Source: Galeopsis tetrahit
Taxonomy: Eukaryota; Streptophyta; Magnoliopsida; Lamiales; Lamiaceae
Length of the DNA: 64,000 nt
Reading direction: 5' to 3'
Assembly: GCA_963675135.1 (NCBI GenBank)
Contig: OY776120.1
Coordinates: 16,582,001-16,646,000, forward strand
Positions 1 to 11,758 of the stretch are shown in pieces. The notes below the pieces were generated by a model. That model was not told where the DNA came from. It did not search any database and was given only the letters and a program-made list of their open reading frames with translations. Position 1 is the stretch's first letter, and each line of letters opens with the position of its first letter. The position numbers and the translations under genes were made by a program.

Positions 1-15
1 AAACTATATCAAGGT

Positions 16-915
16 ATGCTTAAAACTCAAGCCAAAGAGACTAATGAATTCAATGATTTAAAGATTAAACGTGAAAAACTTGAAGAGCGCAATAGATTCT
101 TAGAATCTGAAGTAGTGAGCCTAGATCGAAAGCTATCTGGGATGATTAACTCTACTAAGATTAATCAAACTATCTCAGACATATATAGAGCTCCAAATGA
201 TAAAAGAGGAATAGGTACTGATCTGCCTAGTCCATCTACTTCAGAATTTAAGAACACTAATGGAGCTAGTACAAGTTCTTTGCAACTAGATAAAGGAAAA
301 GAACCTATGACTTATGATGATGATCCAAAACTCAAAGTACAGTCTAAATACATCCCTCCTACTACCAAGAATGGTAAAATGAAGAATGTATTAAGACCAG
401 TACAGTCAAGACCATACCAGAAGAGTTATACTCCTCTGACCAGATCAGATCAGTCCTGGAATCAGAAGAGACAAACTCAGAACAGTAGGTCAAGACAAGC
501 ACAGGCAAGTTGGGAACAGCCTAGACCTCATTTTATAAGGCAGTCTCAGCTGTATTCAACTAAACCTAGGAGATTTGTGCCTCATTATCATAACAAACCT
601 GTTCTATATCCTCCTCCTTTATCCTATGATATCTATGGAGAGGAAAGACCAAAGCAAATTTATAAGCCTTATGGTCCACATGCTTTTAGACCATATTCAA
701 ACTATTACAGACATACTGATCTTACTGAAAAAGGGATAGAACCAAGGAAAGACTATCTCAGAAAAATAGATCCTAAGTCTGCTGATAATTCTGAACTGGT
801 TAATAAAGTACTGTTCTGTGATAAATTTGGAAGGAAACTGAAGAGGTCCCACTTATTCAAATCCTCAATGTTCATTTGGGTACCTCTCACTACTAACCCC
901 CAAGGACCCCAATAA
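16..915 (+). pseudogene. Element A gag C-terminal segment
   Basis: A 299-residue open stretch. Its first ~50 residues are rich in charged residues and leucine and look like a coiled coil. The rest is rich in Pro, Tyr, Arg and Gln, as in the tail of SIRE-type Gag. It ends at TAA 913-915, and the protease reading frame that follows is in another frame (948 onward). In related Copia elements gag and pol are one frame, so the stop plus frame change suggests decay, although a programmed break cannot be excluded. The N-terminal capsid part and any zinc knuckle are not visible here. Confidence 0.6.
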
Positions 916-947
916 ACTAGGGTACCTAAATTATTAAGATCACTACC

Positions 948-1485
948 TTGCAGGATCGACTGGACTTATACAAGAAAGGTGGTTCAATTGGTGAGACCTG
1001 GTACATAGACAGTGGGTGTTCACACCACATGACTGGTACCAAGGCCTTACTTACTGACTATCATGAGAAGGAAGGACCAAAAGTCATCTTTGGTGATAGC
1101 TCAATATCAATCACAAAAGGATTTGGATTCATCAAGAATGGAGATGTTGAAATCCAAGATGTCTCCTATGTTGAAGGTTTGAAGTATAATTTGTTATCTG
1201 TATCTCAATTCTGTGACAGGGGATACAAGGTTCAGTTCAAAACCAGAAGATGTGAAATAATAGATAAAAGGACTCACAATGTTCTACTTGTTGGCACAAG
1301 ACAAGGAAGTGTATACATTGTGAATTGGAATAGCTGTCCTAAGAATGCCTGTCTTATTACTAAGAGTCCTAGAGAAAACAGTTGGCTCTGGCATAAACGC
1401 CTCTGCCACCTGAACTTTAAGATAATCAACAAGATTGCAAGAGAACATCTTGTTGAGGGCATTCCTAATGAAATTTATTCCAAAT
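948..1485 (+). pseudogene. Element A protease and N-terminal integrase, cut by element B
   Basis: The protease active-site motif DSG (codon at 1008-1010, in a WYIDSGCSHHMTG context) is followed by the Copia pre-integrase region and the first half of the integrase zinc finger (WHKRLCH, supplying the two His). The open frame up to 948 has no ATG, which is normal for an internal polyprotein domain. The coding frame stops making sense at 1485, where element B begins. The matching Cys pair (CDSC) resumes at 9015 in the same frame once B and one copy of its 5-bp duplication are discounted. The residues read past 1485 belong to B's LTR, not to this protein. Confidence 0.82.
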
Positions 1486-2972
1486 TGATTCGGGTGGAAT
1501 TTACACGTTTTAGAGGCACATGTTAAGCGTGTTTTGATGTGGATTTCATTGATTTATGCATTGAATATGATTGTTTAAGCCGAAATGAGAGAAAGGTTGT
1601 GTTTTGTCGATTTTGTAGGAAATACGATGGAATTTGGAGCAAAACACCAACCATACTTTACTGGATCAGGAAGAGGAGTGCACGGTTGGATTCGTCTCGA
1701 GAAACGGAGTGGAATAGCCAAAGGAATCGAGTCAATCGGACACCCGAGGCGAAAGTTATGCACGAAACGAGAAAGAGCCGAAGTCGACCGAGCAAGAGCA
1801 CGCCCGAGACGAGTGCTCGAGCACGAGGTGCTCGAAACAGGGATTTTTGGGCCACGATGGAGCACGGCCGTGCTACCCCATTTTTTGTGCCTTTTGTCCA
1901 TTTTCGGTGCCTTTTGTCCATTTTGGCCATTTTTTAGGGACTAACTTGCAATTCTTGCACCCAAACCCTACCCCAACACTATATAAGCCCCATTTCTTGA
2001 AATCCAAGACATTCTCCCCCAATTCCTCAAATTCCACACATAGTAACACATACTTGGAGGTGTTTTGACAATTTCTCTCTCAATTCTTCATCAAATCAAG
2101 GAAGAAAGGATGCAATAACTCCCAAATTCCATTCCCTACCACATTCTAGACTAAGCTTTCTCTTTCTTTTCCTTTTTATTTAGTTATTTCACTTGGATTT
2201 TGTAATTTCTTTATGTTAGTAGTTAGCTAAACATTTGTGGTTCTAAGGCATTGTAAGACTTGGATTGATGTTTATGAGTAATTTCTTGCTTTAATTGGTG
2301 TTTATTTCCTATTTGCATGTTTAATTATCTATTGTCAAGCATGTTGTTATTGGCCATGATGATTTGCTTATCTATTGTTAATTGGAGTAAGATCGAGAGA
2401 TTTATTTCATTTAATCGTATGCAAGCATGCAACCCGATATTATTATGAGCTCGAGAGAGGATTAATTATCGGAGAGGGAATCGAATGGTCTTAGGAGCTC
2501 TTTTAGGCGGTGTAATGTTTGTGAGGTAGAAATACGAGCCTATGTTGCATTGCGCCTTTGGTTAATTAGATCGAGAGATTAATTAATTCTTCTTGTGTGA
2601 TCACCCTATATGAGATAAACTTAATGGCCATCTAAACGAGATAACATTCATAAACGGACATCTAAGTGTTACAATCGCCTTGGAACCCACCTTTTCTCTT
2701 TGAGTTACATCCATTTTACTTTCGTTTTGCGATTTGTATGCCATTTGATCGATTTTATCTTTACTCTTTGTTGCTTATTCGTGACACTTGGTAGGTAACC
2801 TTAGAGTAAAACATTTTATCTAAAATTTCGATCACGTCTACTTAGAATTCAACTAGAAAACTACCCTTTTATGCTTTAACCTTCTCGTGGGATCGACCTC
2901 GTGCTTATCACGCTACGATAGACGCCGTACACTTGCGGTTGTTTATTTTAGTGTTGCATAACACGTGTATCA
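1486..2972 (+). repeat. 5' LTR of element B
   Basis: 1487 bp, bounded by TG and CA. A TATA box (TATATAAG) lies at 1980-1987, giving a U3 of about 0.5 kb. A 12-bp perfect palindrome GCACGGCCGTGC lies at 1862-1873. Short open frames in 1539-2068 also occur unchanged in the other LTR and look like chance reading frames. Confidence 0.95.
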
Positions 2973-2978
2973 AGTTTA

Positions 2979-2996
2979 TGGCGCCGCTGCCGGGGA
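2979..2996 (+). other. Primer binding site of element B (tRNA-Asp type)
   Basis: TGGCGCCGCTGCCGGGGA begins 6 bases after the LTR. It matches the reverse complement of the 3' end of plant tRNA-Asp with one mismatch (C for T at the ninth base). This primer is characteristic of Athila elements. Confidence 0.85.
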
Positions 2997-3151
2997 GGTT
3001 TTTATAAGCTCTAGAGTGTAGGCTATGAGAGTTTTAGTTTAGACAATTTATTTGTTTTCTTTATTTGCAAAAATCCAAAAACATTCATGTTTGTTACTTT
3101 GAGCTTATTTGTATATCTCACTCTCGTTTGCTCTTTTGATAGACATGGTTT

Positions 3152-5764
3152 ATGATCACACGATCTAAGAGGAACCACCAAGAAGTGCTACCTTTAGATT
3201 CGGAGATTGAGGCCAATTGTCGAAGAAGAAACGCCGAAAGGAGAAGACTAGAGTTGGAAAGAATGAATCGAAGGGAAAATCCGATTGTTGAAGAGGTCGA
3301 GGAGGAAGTTGAGAATCAAGGGGTTGATGGATTTGAGGAACCGAATGGGAATGGGGGAAATCGACCACAAAGGGTACTAAGAGATCATTTCCGCCCAATT
3401 CCGAGGCCCTATGGAGGAGCGGGTCGGGAACCCGTTGATGCTCATAACTTTGAGCTCAAGCCGGCCCTAATCATGATGGTTCAAAACAACCAATTTGGAG
3501 GGTTGTCAAAGGAGGATCCTAACCTCCATTTATCTCAATTCCTAGAGATAAGTGGAACGGTTAAGATCAATCGTGTCCCTCAAGATTACACCCGTCTCCA
3601 ATTGTTCCCATTCTCCCTCCGTGATCGTGCAAAGCAATGGTACATGTCCCTTGATCTAAGGACAATCGAAAATTGGGCCGATCTTGTAGACGCTTTCCTC
3701 ATGAAGTACTTTCCTCCAAGCAAGACCATCAAGATAAGAGGAGAAATTTCTTCTTTCATGCAAGACGATGATGAGTCTTTAGCCGAGGCTTGGGAACGTT
3801 TCAAGGATCTCATACGGAGTTGTCCTCAACATGGGTTCTCAAGAGATCAATTGATTTGCTATTTCTACAACGGGATGGATCATCGAACGAGAGGGATGGT
3901 GGATGCCTCGGCCGGTGGAGGTTCTTTGCTAGGAAAGACGACGGATGAGGGCTATGTGCTTCTAGAGGAGATGGCAAAGAATGGACACCAATGGCCATCC
4001 GAAAGAAGGCAAGGCCGGAAAGTTGCTTCCACTAAGGAGTCGGATGATTTTGCCACTTTATCCAACAAGATGGATAAGTTGACTTCGATGATGGCGGCCA
4101 AGTCACTAATGGGACCTAGTGAAGATCAATATGAAGAGGCCCATTATATGAACAATCAAAGGGACCGTCAATTTCGAGAAAGAGGTTGGAATGAGAGGCA
4201 AAACCCTCCTAATCCAAATCATTACCATCCCGGATTGAGGCAACATGAGAATTTTTCCTATGCCAACACAAGGAATGCCATTGTCCCACCTCCAAATTTT
4301 AATGTTAGAGATGGAGCTATTGTGGAGTCTTCATCAAAGCCATCAATGGAGGATATGTTTGGTGCTTTTATGGGGGAAACCACGAAATTCATGAGAGAGA
4401 CTAGAGAGAATGCAAACATAACTCGGCAAAGACTTGATGAGCATGGTGAGATGATCAAAGATGTGACCACCCACATGAAGGCTATAGAGAAGCAAATAGG
4501 TCAACTTGCTACCATCATTGGAAAGCAACACGTTCCGGGGCAATTCCCCTCTAACACGGAGCTAAATCCTAAGGAGCAATGCAACGCCATAAGGGTAAGA
4601 AGTGGGACTAGCTACGAAGGGCCCAAGATGCCGTTAGAGGAGGAAGTGGTAATGGCACCCGAGGGTGTTGACAAAGAAGATGGCTTAGTGAAAGAGAAAG
4701 AGGAGAAGGAAGAGGAGAAGAAGAGTGGGGAGGCAATCCCTCATTTGTTTAGTAAAAATGTAATGCCCCTCCCATATCCGCAAAGGATGAAGAAGAAGAA
4801 GAAGAACTTGGATAGCAAGTTTATCAAGTTTGTGGAGATGTTCAAGAAACTCCATATCAACATCCCTTTCGCCGAAGCTCTTGAACAAATACCACATTAT
4901 TTCAAATTCTTGAAGGAGATAATGTCAAGCAAGAGGGAAATGGAGGCATATGAGACGGTGCACTTAGCCGAACATCGTAGCTCCGTAATTCAAGCTAAGT
5001 TACCTCCAAAGCTTAGGGATCCCGGATCCTTCACTTTATCATGCACTATTGGAGATGGAGGTACATTAAGAGCTCTATGTGATTCGGGAGCAAGCATCAA
5101 CCTCATGCCATTGTCACTCTTCAAGTCACTTGGTTTAGGAGAGCTCACACCAACCACAATGAACCTCCAATTGGCGGATAGGTCTATGACATACCCTTTG
5201 GGTATAGCGGAGGATGTATTGGTCAAAATCGACAAATTTCTTTTTCCGGTAGACTTTGTGGTTTTGGATATGGAGGAAGACAAAAAAATTCCATTGATAT
5301 TGGGAAGGCTATTTTTGGCAACCGGAGGGGTTATTCTTGATATGAGGAATGGAGAGTTGGAGCTTCGAATGAACCAAGAGATAGTTACGATTGACATGTT
5401 TAGAGCTATCAAACTCCAAAACGATGAGACTGGAGAGTATGGGTTTCCTAAGGGAGAGTATCCCCCAATACCCATGAGAAAGGAGGTGGAAGAAGAGCCC
5501 AAGATAAATATTGTGGAGGAGAACCCCAAGGTGGAAGACAAGGAGTTAGAGATGGGCAAGAAGGCCAAGTTTGGGGGAGTTTTCTTCAAAAACTCCCCCA
5601 AATCAAGAAAAGCTACTTGTACAAACTTGGGGATAAATGAGGCATCAACTTCTTATGACATGGTTGAAGAGCCGGATGGGCTAGCTAGTGGATGTTTTGA
5701 TGGACTTAAGAAAGTTGTATGGGCACGGAAGGTCAAGAACAAGGGTGACAAGGGGGTGACTTGA
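3152..5764 (+). CDS. Gag-protease protein of element B
   Basis: An 870-residue open frame starting at the ATG at 3152, about 155 bp after the primer site. Residues ~110-260 resemble the retrotransposon Gag capsid domain: an FPFSLRDRAKQW stretch and IRGEISSFMQDDDESLAEAWERFK are typical of Athila Gag. A low-complexity Glu/Lys segment follows at ~510-560. An aspartic protease domain follows with DSGAS at residues 644-648 and the family-typical LILGR near residue 715. No zinc knuckle is obvious. The ORF ends soon after the protease, where autonomous relatives continue into RT, RNase H and integrase. The frame is undamaged, consistent with recent insertion and possibly with function in trans. Confidence 0.85.
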   Translation: MITRSKRNHQEVLPLDSEIEANCRRRNAERRRLELERMNRRENPIVEEVEEEVENQGVDGFEEPNGNGGNRPQRVLRDHFRPIPRPYGGAGREPVDAHNFELKPALIMMVQNNQFGGLSKEDPNLHLSQFLEISGTVKINRVPQDYTRLQLFPFSLRDRAKQWYMSLDLRTIENWADLVDAFLMKYFPPSKTIKIRGEISSFMQDDDESLAEAWERFKDLIRSCPQHGFSRDQLICYFYNGMDHRTRGMVDASAGGGSLLGKTTDEGYVLLEEMAKNGHQWPSERRQGRKVASTKESDDFATLSNKMDKLTSMMAAKSLMGPSEDQYEEAHYMNNQRDRQFRERGWNERQNPPNPNHYHPGLRQHENFSYANTRNAIVPPPNFNVRDGAIVESSSKPSMEDMFGAFMGETTKFMRETRENANITRQRLDEHGEMIKDVTTHMKAIEKQIGQLATIIGKQHVPGQFPSNTELNPKEQCNAIRVRSGTSYEGPKMPLEEEVVMAPEGVDKEDGLVKEKEEKEEEKKSGEAIPHLFSKNVMPLPYPQRMKKKKKNLDSKFIKFVEMFKKLHINIPFAEALEQIPHYFKFLKEIMSSKREMEAYETVHLAEHRSSVIQAKLPPKLRDPGSFTLSCTIGDGGTLRALCDSGASINLMPLSLFKSLGLGELTPTTMNLQLADRSMTYPLGIAEDVLVKIDKFLFPVDFVVLDMEEDKKIPLILGRLFLATGGVILDMRNGELELRMNQEIVTIDMFRAIKLQNDETGEYGFPKGEYPPIPMRKEVEEEPKINIVEENPKVEDKELEMGKKAKFGGVFFKNSPKSRKATCTNLGINEASTSYDMVEEPDGLASGCFDGLKKVVWARKVKNKGDKGVT

Positions 5765-7506
5765 TATTACCCTCAAAGAAGGACCGTCCGGCATAGGACG
5801 TTAAAAATAGAGCTTCTTGGGAGGCAACCCAAGGTTTTATTGCTTTCTTGTTTTTATTGCTTTAGTAGTGTTGATAGCTTGGTTTATTTTGTAGGTATGG
5901 ATGAAGAGTACTATGGATAGCACATCTTGGAGAATGAAGAAGAAGCAAAGTCAACTTTGGAGTGGAGGAAGCAAGTGTTGCAATGGTGATCTTTGAAGAA
6001 GCATTGGATGTGCAAGGAGGGAGGTAACAACTTGTAGCCCCAAACTTAGAATTTTTACATAGTAAAATTCTAAGTTTGGGGGAGTTATTTTTTTTCTTTT
6101 ATTTTTCTACTAGTTGTTACCCTTGCACCGGTTCGTCATTCTACTTGTGTCACATTTTGCACCGGCGCACACTTGGCTTTCACATGATTATATTGTTTAA
6201 GTTGGCTTTGATCATATGTTGGGTAGTGAATCTTTGGTGAAATGTGAGCATGAATAATCATTGGAATCCATGGTTGAGTAGTTGTGGTGATGTCTATTTG
6301 CTTTGAATGTATGCATGATTGGTGTTGGAGAATAGTATCATGTTGTGTTCATATTTGTGATCTTTGATAGCATGGATGCATGGTGTGTTGTTGATTGGGA
6401 ACATTTGATGAATGTGAGGGTCCTATTGAATAAACCGGTGAGAATTGAGCCTTAAATCGAACATGTAATACGGTTTAGTTCATTTGAGAGTGGACTATGT
6501 TATTGCTAGTGATCCTAGAACTTGCCCGAATTCTTGTTTGAAAGCATGATTGTGTGAGATGATGTGATGTGATGTAGGCCATCTTGTTCTAAAAAGAGTC
6601 ACTTAGCCAAAATTTCCCAAAACCGAAGTAATTTTCCGTAGTTAGCCCCTTGAGCTTAATTCCTCATTTTCTTGGCAAACTACAATGTTAACCACTTAGC
6701 CTTTTTGAGCCTTTTGATTCCTATATCTAGTGGGGGATAAAAGACAAAGTGGAGAAACATGTGCTTGAATGTCTTTGGTGAAAGGAAAATTGGAAAAGTT
6801 GAAAGAAAAAGAGAAAGATGAAAAGAAAATCAAGGAAAAGAAAAGAGGGACAAAGAGCCCCAAAAGCTTGAAAAGAAAAAAAAAGTGTTCAATGGTTTTG
6901 TGGTGTAGAATGTGCTTAAAAGAGAACAAATAAATTGTGGAAGTTAGAGTTTTTGAGTTGCAATCCGCGGAATTGTAACTTTATCTTGAGAAGTTTTTTA
7001 GATGTACGTCTTTATCTCTCGCTCTCCACTAGTTTATGAGTTACTTCATCCAAATTTACCCCACCTTGACCAAAGAGCCAATGTTACATCCTTGATAAAG
7101 TCCTATTGATCACATTGTTGAGCATTTGAGTGTGTGTAGAAAGTAGAAGTTGGGCAAGCATATGGTGATTGCATAGCATGACTTGGTTGATGAGTGCATT
7201 AATATCCTCAATTTGTTTGTGTGTTTGAGAGAAACACTTTGTCATGTGAGTAGAGGACTTGAGCATTTGGATTGTGTTTCCCATTCATAATGTGTTGTGT
7301 GTTTGTGCATTCTTTGATCCATGAGTGTGAATTGCAATAATGAGCTTATGACCTTCATTGAGAAATGCACTTTGAGAAAGAGATATCATTACATCCTACT
7401 TTGCATGTGTGAATTACATTGAATATTCCATTGTGATCATTCCACCCTCATTGCTTTAAGTGCTTAGTTGTTTGAGGACAAACAACATTTTAAGTTTGGG
7501 GGAGTT
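5765..7506 (+). other. Non-coding 3' internal region of element B
   Basis: No meaningful ORF. A short inverted motif TTGGGAGGCAACCCAA (5817-5832) follows the gag stop; this motif is common just after coding sequence in Athila-type elements. An AAGTTTGGGGGAG-type tract occurs near 6070 and again at 7493-7505, the second abutting the 3' LTR as the polypurine tract. A purine-rich stretch (about 6780-6890) codes for nothing recognisable. The missing pol would normally lie upstream of this region. Confidence 0.75.
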
Positions 7507-9009
7507 TGATTCGGGTGGAATTTACACGTTTTAGAGGCACATGTTAAGCGTGTTTTGATGTGGATTTCATTGATTTATGCATTGAATATGATTGTTTAAG
7601 CCGAAATGAGAGAAAGGTTGTGTTTTGTCGATTTTGTAGGAAATACGATGGAATTTGGAGCAAAACACCAACCATACTTTACTGGATCAGGAAGAGGAGT
7701 GCACGGTTGGATTCGTCTCGAGAAACGGAGTGGAATAGCCAAAGGAATCGAGTCAATCGGACACCCGAGGCGAAAGTTATGCACGAAACGAGAAAGAGCC
7801 GAAGTCGACCGAGCAAGAGCACGCCCGAGACGAGTGCTCGAGCACGAGGTGCTCGAAACAGGGATTTTTGGGCCACGATGGAGCACGGCCGTGCACCGTG
7901 CACGGCCGTGCTACCCCATTTTTTGTGCCTTTTGTCCATTTTCGGTGCCTTTTGTCCATTTTGGCCATTTTTTAGGGACTAACTTGCAATTCTTGCACCC
8001 AAACCCTACCCCAACACTATATAAGCCCCATTTCTTGAAATCCAAGACATTCTCCCCCAATTCCTCAAATTCCACACATAGTAACACATACTTGGAGGTG
8101 TTTTGACCATTTCTCTCTCAATTCTTCATCAAATCAAGGAAGAAATGATGCAATAGCTCCCAAATTCCATTCCCTACCACATTCTAGACTAAGCTTTCTC
8201 TTTCTTTTCCTTTTTATTTAGTTATTTCACTTGGATTTTGTAATTTCTTTATGTTAGTAGTTAGCTAAACATTTGTGGTTCTAAGGCATTGTAAGACTTG
8301 GATTGATGTTTATGAGTAATTTCTTGCTTTAATTGGTGTTTATTTCCTATTTGCATGTTTAATTATCTATTGTCAAGCATGTTGTTATTGGCCATGATGA
8401 TTTGCTTATCTATTGTTAATTGGAGTAAGATCGAGAGATTTATTTCATTTAATCGTATGCAAGCATGCAACCCGATATTATTATGAGCTCGAGAGAGGAT
8501 TAATTATCGGAGAGGGAATCGAATGGTCTTAGGAGCTCTTTTAGGCGGTGTAATGTTTGTGAGGTAGAAATACGAGCCTATGTTGCATTGCGCCTTTGGT
8601 TAATTAGATCGAGAGATTAATTAATTCTTCTTGTGTGATCACCCTATATGAGATAAACTTAATGGCCATCTAAACGAGATAACATTCATAAACGGACATC
8701 TAAGTGTTACAATCGCCTTGGAACCCACCTTTTCTCTTTGAGTTACATCCATTTTACTTTCGTTTTGCGATTTGTATGCCATTTGATCGATTTTATCTTT
8801 ACTCTTTGTTGCTTATTCGTGACACTTGGTAGGTAACCTTAGAGTAAAACATTTTATCTAAAATTTCGATCACGTCTACTTAGAATTCAACTAGCAAACT
8901 ACCCTTTTATGCTTTAACCTTCTCGTGGGATCGACCTCGTGCTTATCACGCTACAATAGACGCCGTATACTTGCGGTTGTTTATTTAGTGTTGCATAACG
9001 CGTGTATCA
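7507..9009 (+). repeat. 3' LTR of element B
   Basis: 1503 bp, with TATA box TATATAAG at 8018-8025. It differs from the 5' LTR by an extra 17 bp that doubles the palindrome GCACGGCCGTGC (7883-7894 and 7900-7911), by one missing T near the end, and by about 7 substitutions seen by eye. Confidence 0.95.
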
Positions 9010-9014
9010 CAAAT

Positions 9015-11758
9015 CACAAGTATGTGATTCCTGTCAAAAAGGTAAACAGGTAAAGGTTTCATTTAAGTCCATTCCAACTCTTTCAACAAGCAGAGTCTTA
9101 GAACTCTTGCATATGGATCTTCATGGTCCTATCAACCCTCCTACATTGAATGGAAGAAGGTATACTCTAGTTGTAGTAGATGATTACTCTAAGTTTACTT
9201 GGGTAGTCTTTCTACACAAAAAGAGTGATACACAAACACTACTTCCAGATCTATTGAAGAGGTTGCAGGTTGAAAAAGGTCATCCCATTGTCAAGATTAG
9301 GAGTGACAAGGGGACTGAATTTATTAATTGTTACATTTCTGACTACTGTTCTAAGTCTGGCATACAGCATTTGACAAGTGCAGCCAGAACCCCTCAACAA
9401 AATGGTGTTGCAGAAAGGAGAAACAGAACACTAAAAGAAGCTTGCAGAGCCATGATTGCAGAATTCAACACACCTCAGAAATTTTGGGCAGAAGCTATTA
9501 ACACAGCTTGCCACTCCCAAAATCGAAGTGCTCTTAATAAGGTGCATGGTAAAACACCTTATGAGGTATGGAAAGGCAGAAAACCAAGAGTTTCTTATTT
9601 TCATATCTTTGGATGTAAGTGTTTCATACATAACAATGGCAAAAGTAAATTAAATGCTTTTGATGCAAAAGCTGATGAAGGGATATTCTTAGGATACTCT
9701 TCTGTAAGCAAAGCATTTAGAGTATTTAATTACTCTACTCTATGTGTGGAAGAAACACCCCATGTTGTCTTTGATGAGAATGTGCAGGACTCTGCTGATC
9801 ATCAGCTCAGTAAGAAAATTGACAAACTACAGCTTCAAATCAACAATGAAGATGATGATACAGGAATATATGAATCTGTACAAGCATATAATCCTTTCCT
9901 GAAAGTTCTAGATCAAGATTCTGATAAAGAAAAGGTAAAAGACAAAGGTGAGTCATCTAAAACTTCTGAAATACAAGAATGGAATGATTGCTCTCCTATG
10001 AACAAATCTGCTGATATAAATGATACTGATCTGCATGATAATCTGCATGATGTAAATGATGATAGCATTTCTGTTAAGAATAGAAGGACATGGAAGTCTC
10101 CTCATTCTACTGATCTGATTCTAGGTGATTCTAGTATAGGTGTTAAAACTAGAAAACAATTGTTTGATTCAAAGGAAGAACCTAGTAAGTCTTTATTTTG
10201 CTGGTGTTGTTTTCTATCATCTATTGAGCCTAAAACTGTGATTGAAGCTTTAAGTGATAGTAACTGGATTATAGCCATGCAGGAAGAACTTAATCAGTTC
10301 ACTAGAAATGAAGTTTGGGAACTTGTTGATAGACCTAGTAATCATAATGTTGTAGGCATTAAGTGGATTTTCAAGAACAAAAGGGATGAAAATGATCTTG
10401 TAGTTAGAAACAAAGCTAGATTAGTTGCTCAGGGCTACTCTCAAGCTGAGGGTATTGATTATGATGAAACTTTTGCCCCTGTAGCTAGACTAGAAGCTAT
10501 AAGATTGTTCCTTGCTTATGCTGCACATATGAAATTTACTGTGTATCAAATGGATGTGAAAAGTGCATTTTTGAATGGTATACTTGCTGAAGAAGTTTAT
10601 GTAGAACAACCACTTGGTTTTGAAGTGAATAGTCACCAAGTATACAGGTTAAAGAAAGCACTCTATGGATTGAAACAAGCCCCAAGAGCATGGTATGATA
10701 CTCTTTCTCTATTCTTACTTGAAAATGGTTTTACAAAAGGCAAAGTTGATAGAACTTTGTTTAGAAGACAAGAAGGTAATGATATATTACTTGTTCAAAT
10801 TTATGTGGATGATATTATCTTTGGATCACCCAACAAAACCTTGAGTGAAAGCTTTTCTACACTCATGCAAAGTAAATTTGAAATGTCTATGATGGGAGAA
10901 ATGACATATTTTCTTGGTCTTCAAGTAAAACAAACTTCAGAAGCTATCTTTATAAATCAAGCAAAGTATACTAAGAATTTGCTAGATAAATTTGGTATTA
11001 AAACCTGTAAGACAGTTGGTGTGCCCATGCAACCTACATACAGAATGGATCCTGATGAAGGAGGTAAGTCTTCTGACCAACCTCACTATCGTGCTTTAAT
11101 TGGCTCTCTACTCTATCTAACTGCCAGCAGACCTGATATTGCTTTTTCTGTTGGAGTATGTGCAAGATTTCAAGCAAACCCCAAGGAAAGTCATCTGGAA
11201 GCTGCTAAAAGGATATTGAAATATCTAAAGGGGACCATTAATCGAGGATTATGGTATCCTGCAGATGATGATATATCTTTAAGTGGTTATTCAGACTCGG
11301 ACTTTGGAGGTTGCAAAATAGATATAAAATCTACTTCAGGTTCATGCCAATTCTTAGGAACTAAGCTCATTTCATGGTTTTCAAAGAAACAAACAAGTGT
11401 GGCAACTTCTACTACTGAAGCAGAATATATGGCTGCAGGTAGTTGTTGTAGTCAACTTCTTTGGCTAATACAACAACTCAGAGACTACAATGTTGTAGAA
11501 TCTAATGTACCTATATATTGTGACAGTAATAGTGCCATTGCCATCACACAAAATCCTGTTCTACATACTAGATGCAAACATGTTGACATTAGGCATCATT
11601 TTATTAGGGATCATGTTGAAAAGAAGAATATTAGAATGGAAAAGATTCATACTGATATTCAAAGAGCTGACATTTTTACAAAACCATTGGCTGAAGTGAG
11701 ATTCAGAGAATTGTGCATTAGTTTAGGATTGATAGATATGGATTCTGTTTGTATATAG
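9015..11758 (+). CDS. Element A pol: integrase, reverse transcriptase, RNase H
   Basis: Open through about 914 codons with no internal stop. It begins with the Cys pair of the integrase zinc finger (CDSC). The integrase core shows D (HMDLHGP), D (RSDKGTEF) and E (NGVAERRNRTL). The Copia RT follows, with KARLVAQGYSQ, QMDVKSAFLNG and the catalytic YVDDI near 10802-10816. The RNase H has SGYSDSDFGG, STTEAEYMAAG and YCDSNSAI. The frame joins the segment ending at 1485 apart from element B. The apparent start just upstream (9002) is LTR sequence of B. This part is intact although gag-side sequence is broken. Confidence 0.9.

Larger units (their letters stand above)
1486..9009 (+). mobile_element. 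Non-autonomous Athila-type Gypsy element B, complete with LTRs
   Basis: Two near-identical LTRs (1486-2972 and 7507-9009) begin TGATTCGGG and end GTATCA. They are flanked by the 5-bp target duplication CAAAT at 1481-1485 and 9010-9014. Inside are a tRNA-Asp primer site, one gag-protease ORF, and about 1.7 kb of non-coding DNA ending in a G-rich purine tract. RT, RNase H and integrase are absent, so movement must rely on an autonomous relative. By eye the LTRs differ by about 7 substitutions, a 1-bp indel and a 17-bp block, which means a recent insertion. The PBS, LTR ends and Gag style point to Athila. Confidence 0.93.

Noticed and set aside
1539..2068. Overlapping open frames of 70-130 codons on both strands in the element B LTR, repeated at 7560-8106
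   Set aside because: They lie in both LTRs, overlap the TATA box and resemble no protein. One pair differs in length only because of the 17-bp LTR difference.
4990..5601. 203-codon minus-strand ORF within element B
   Set aside because: It is antisense to the conserved protease region and has no recognisable motif.
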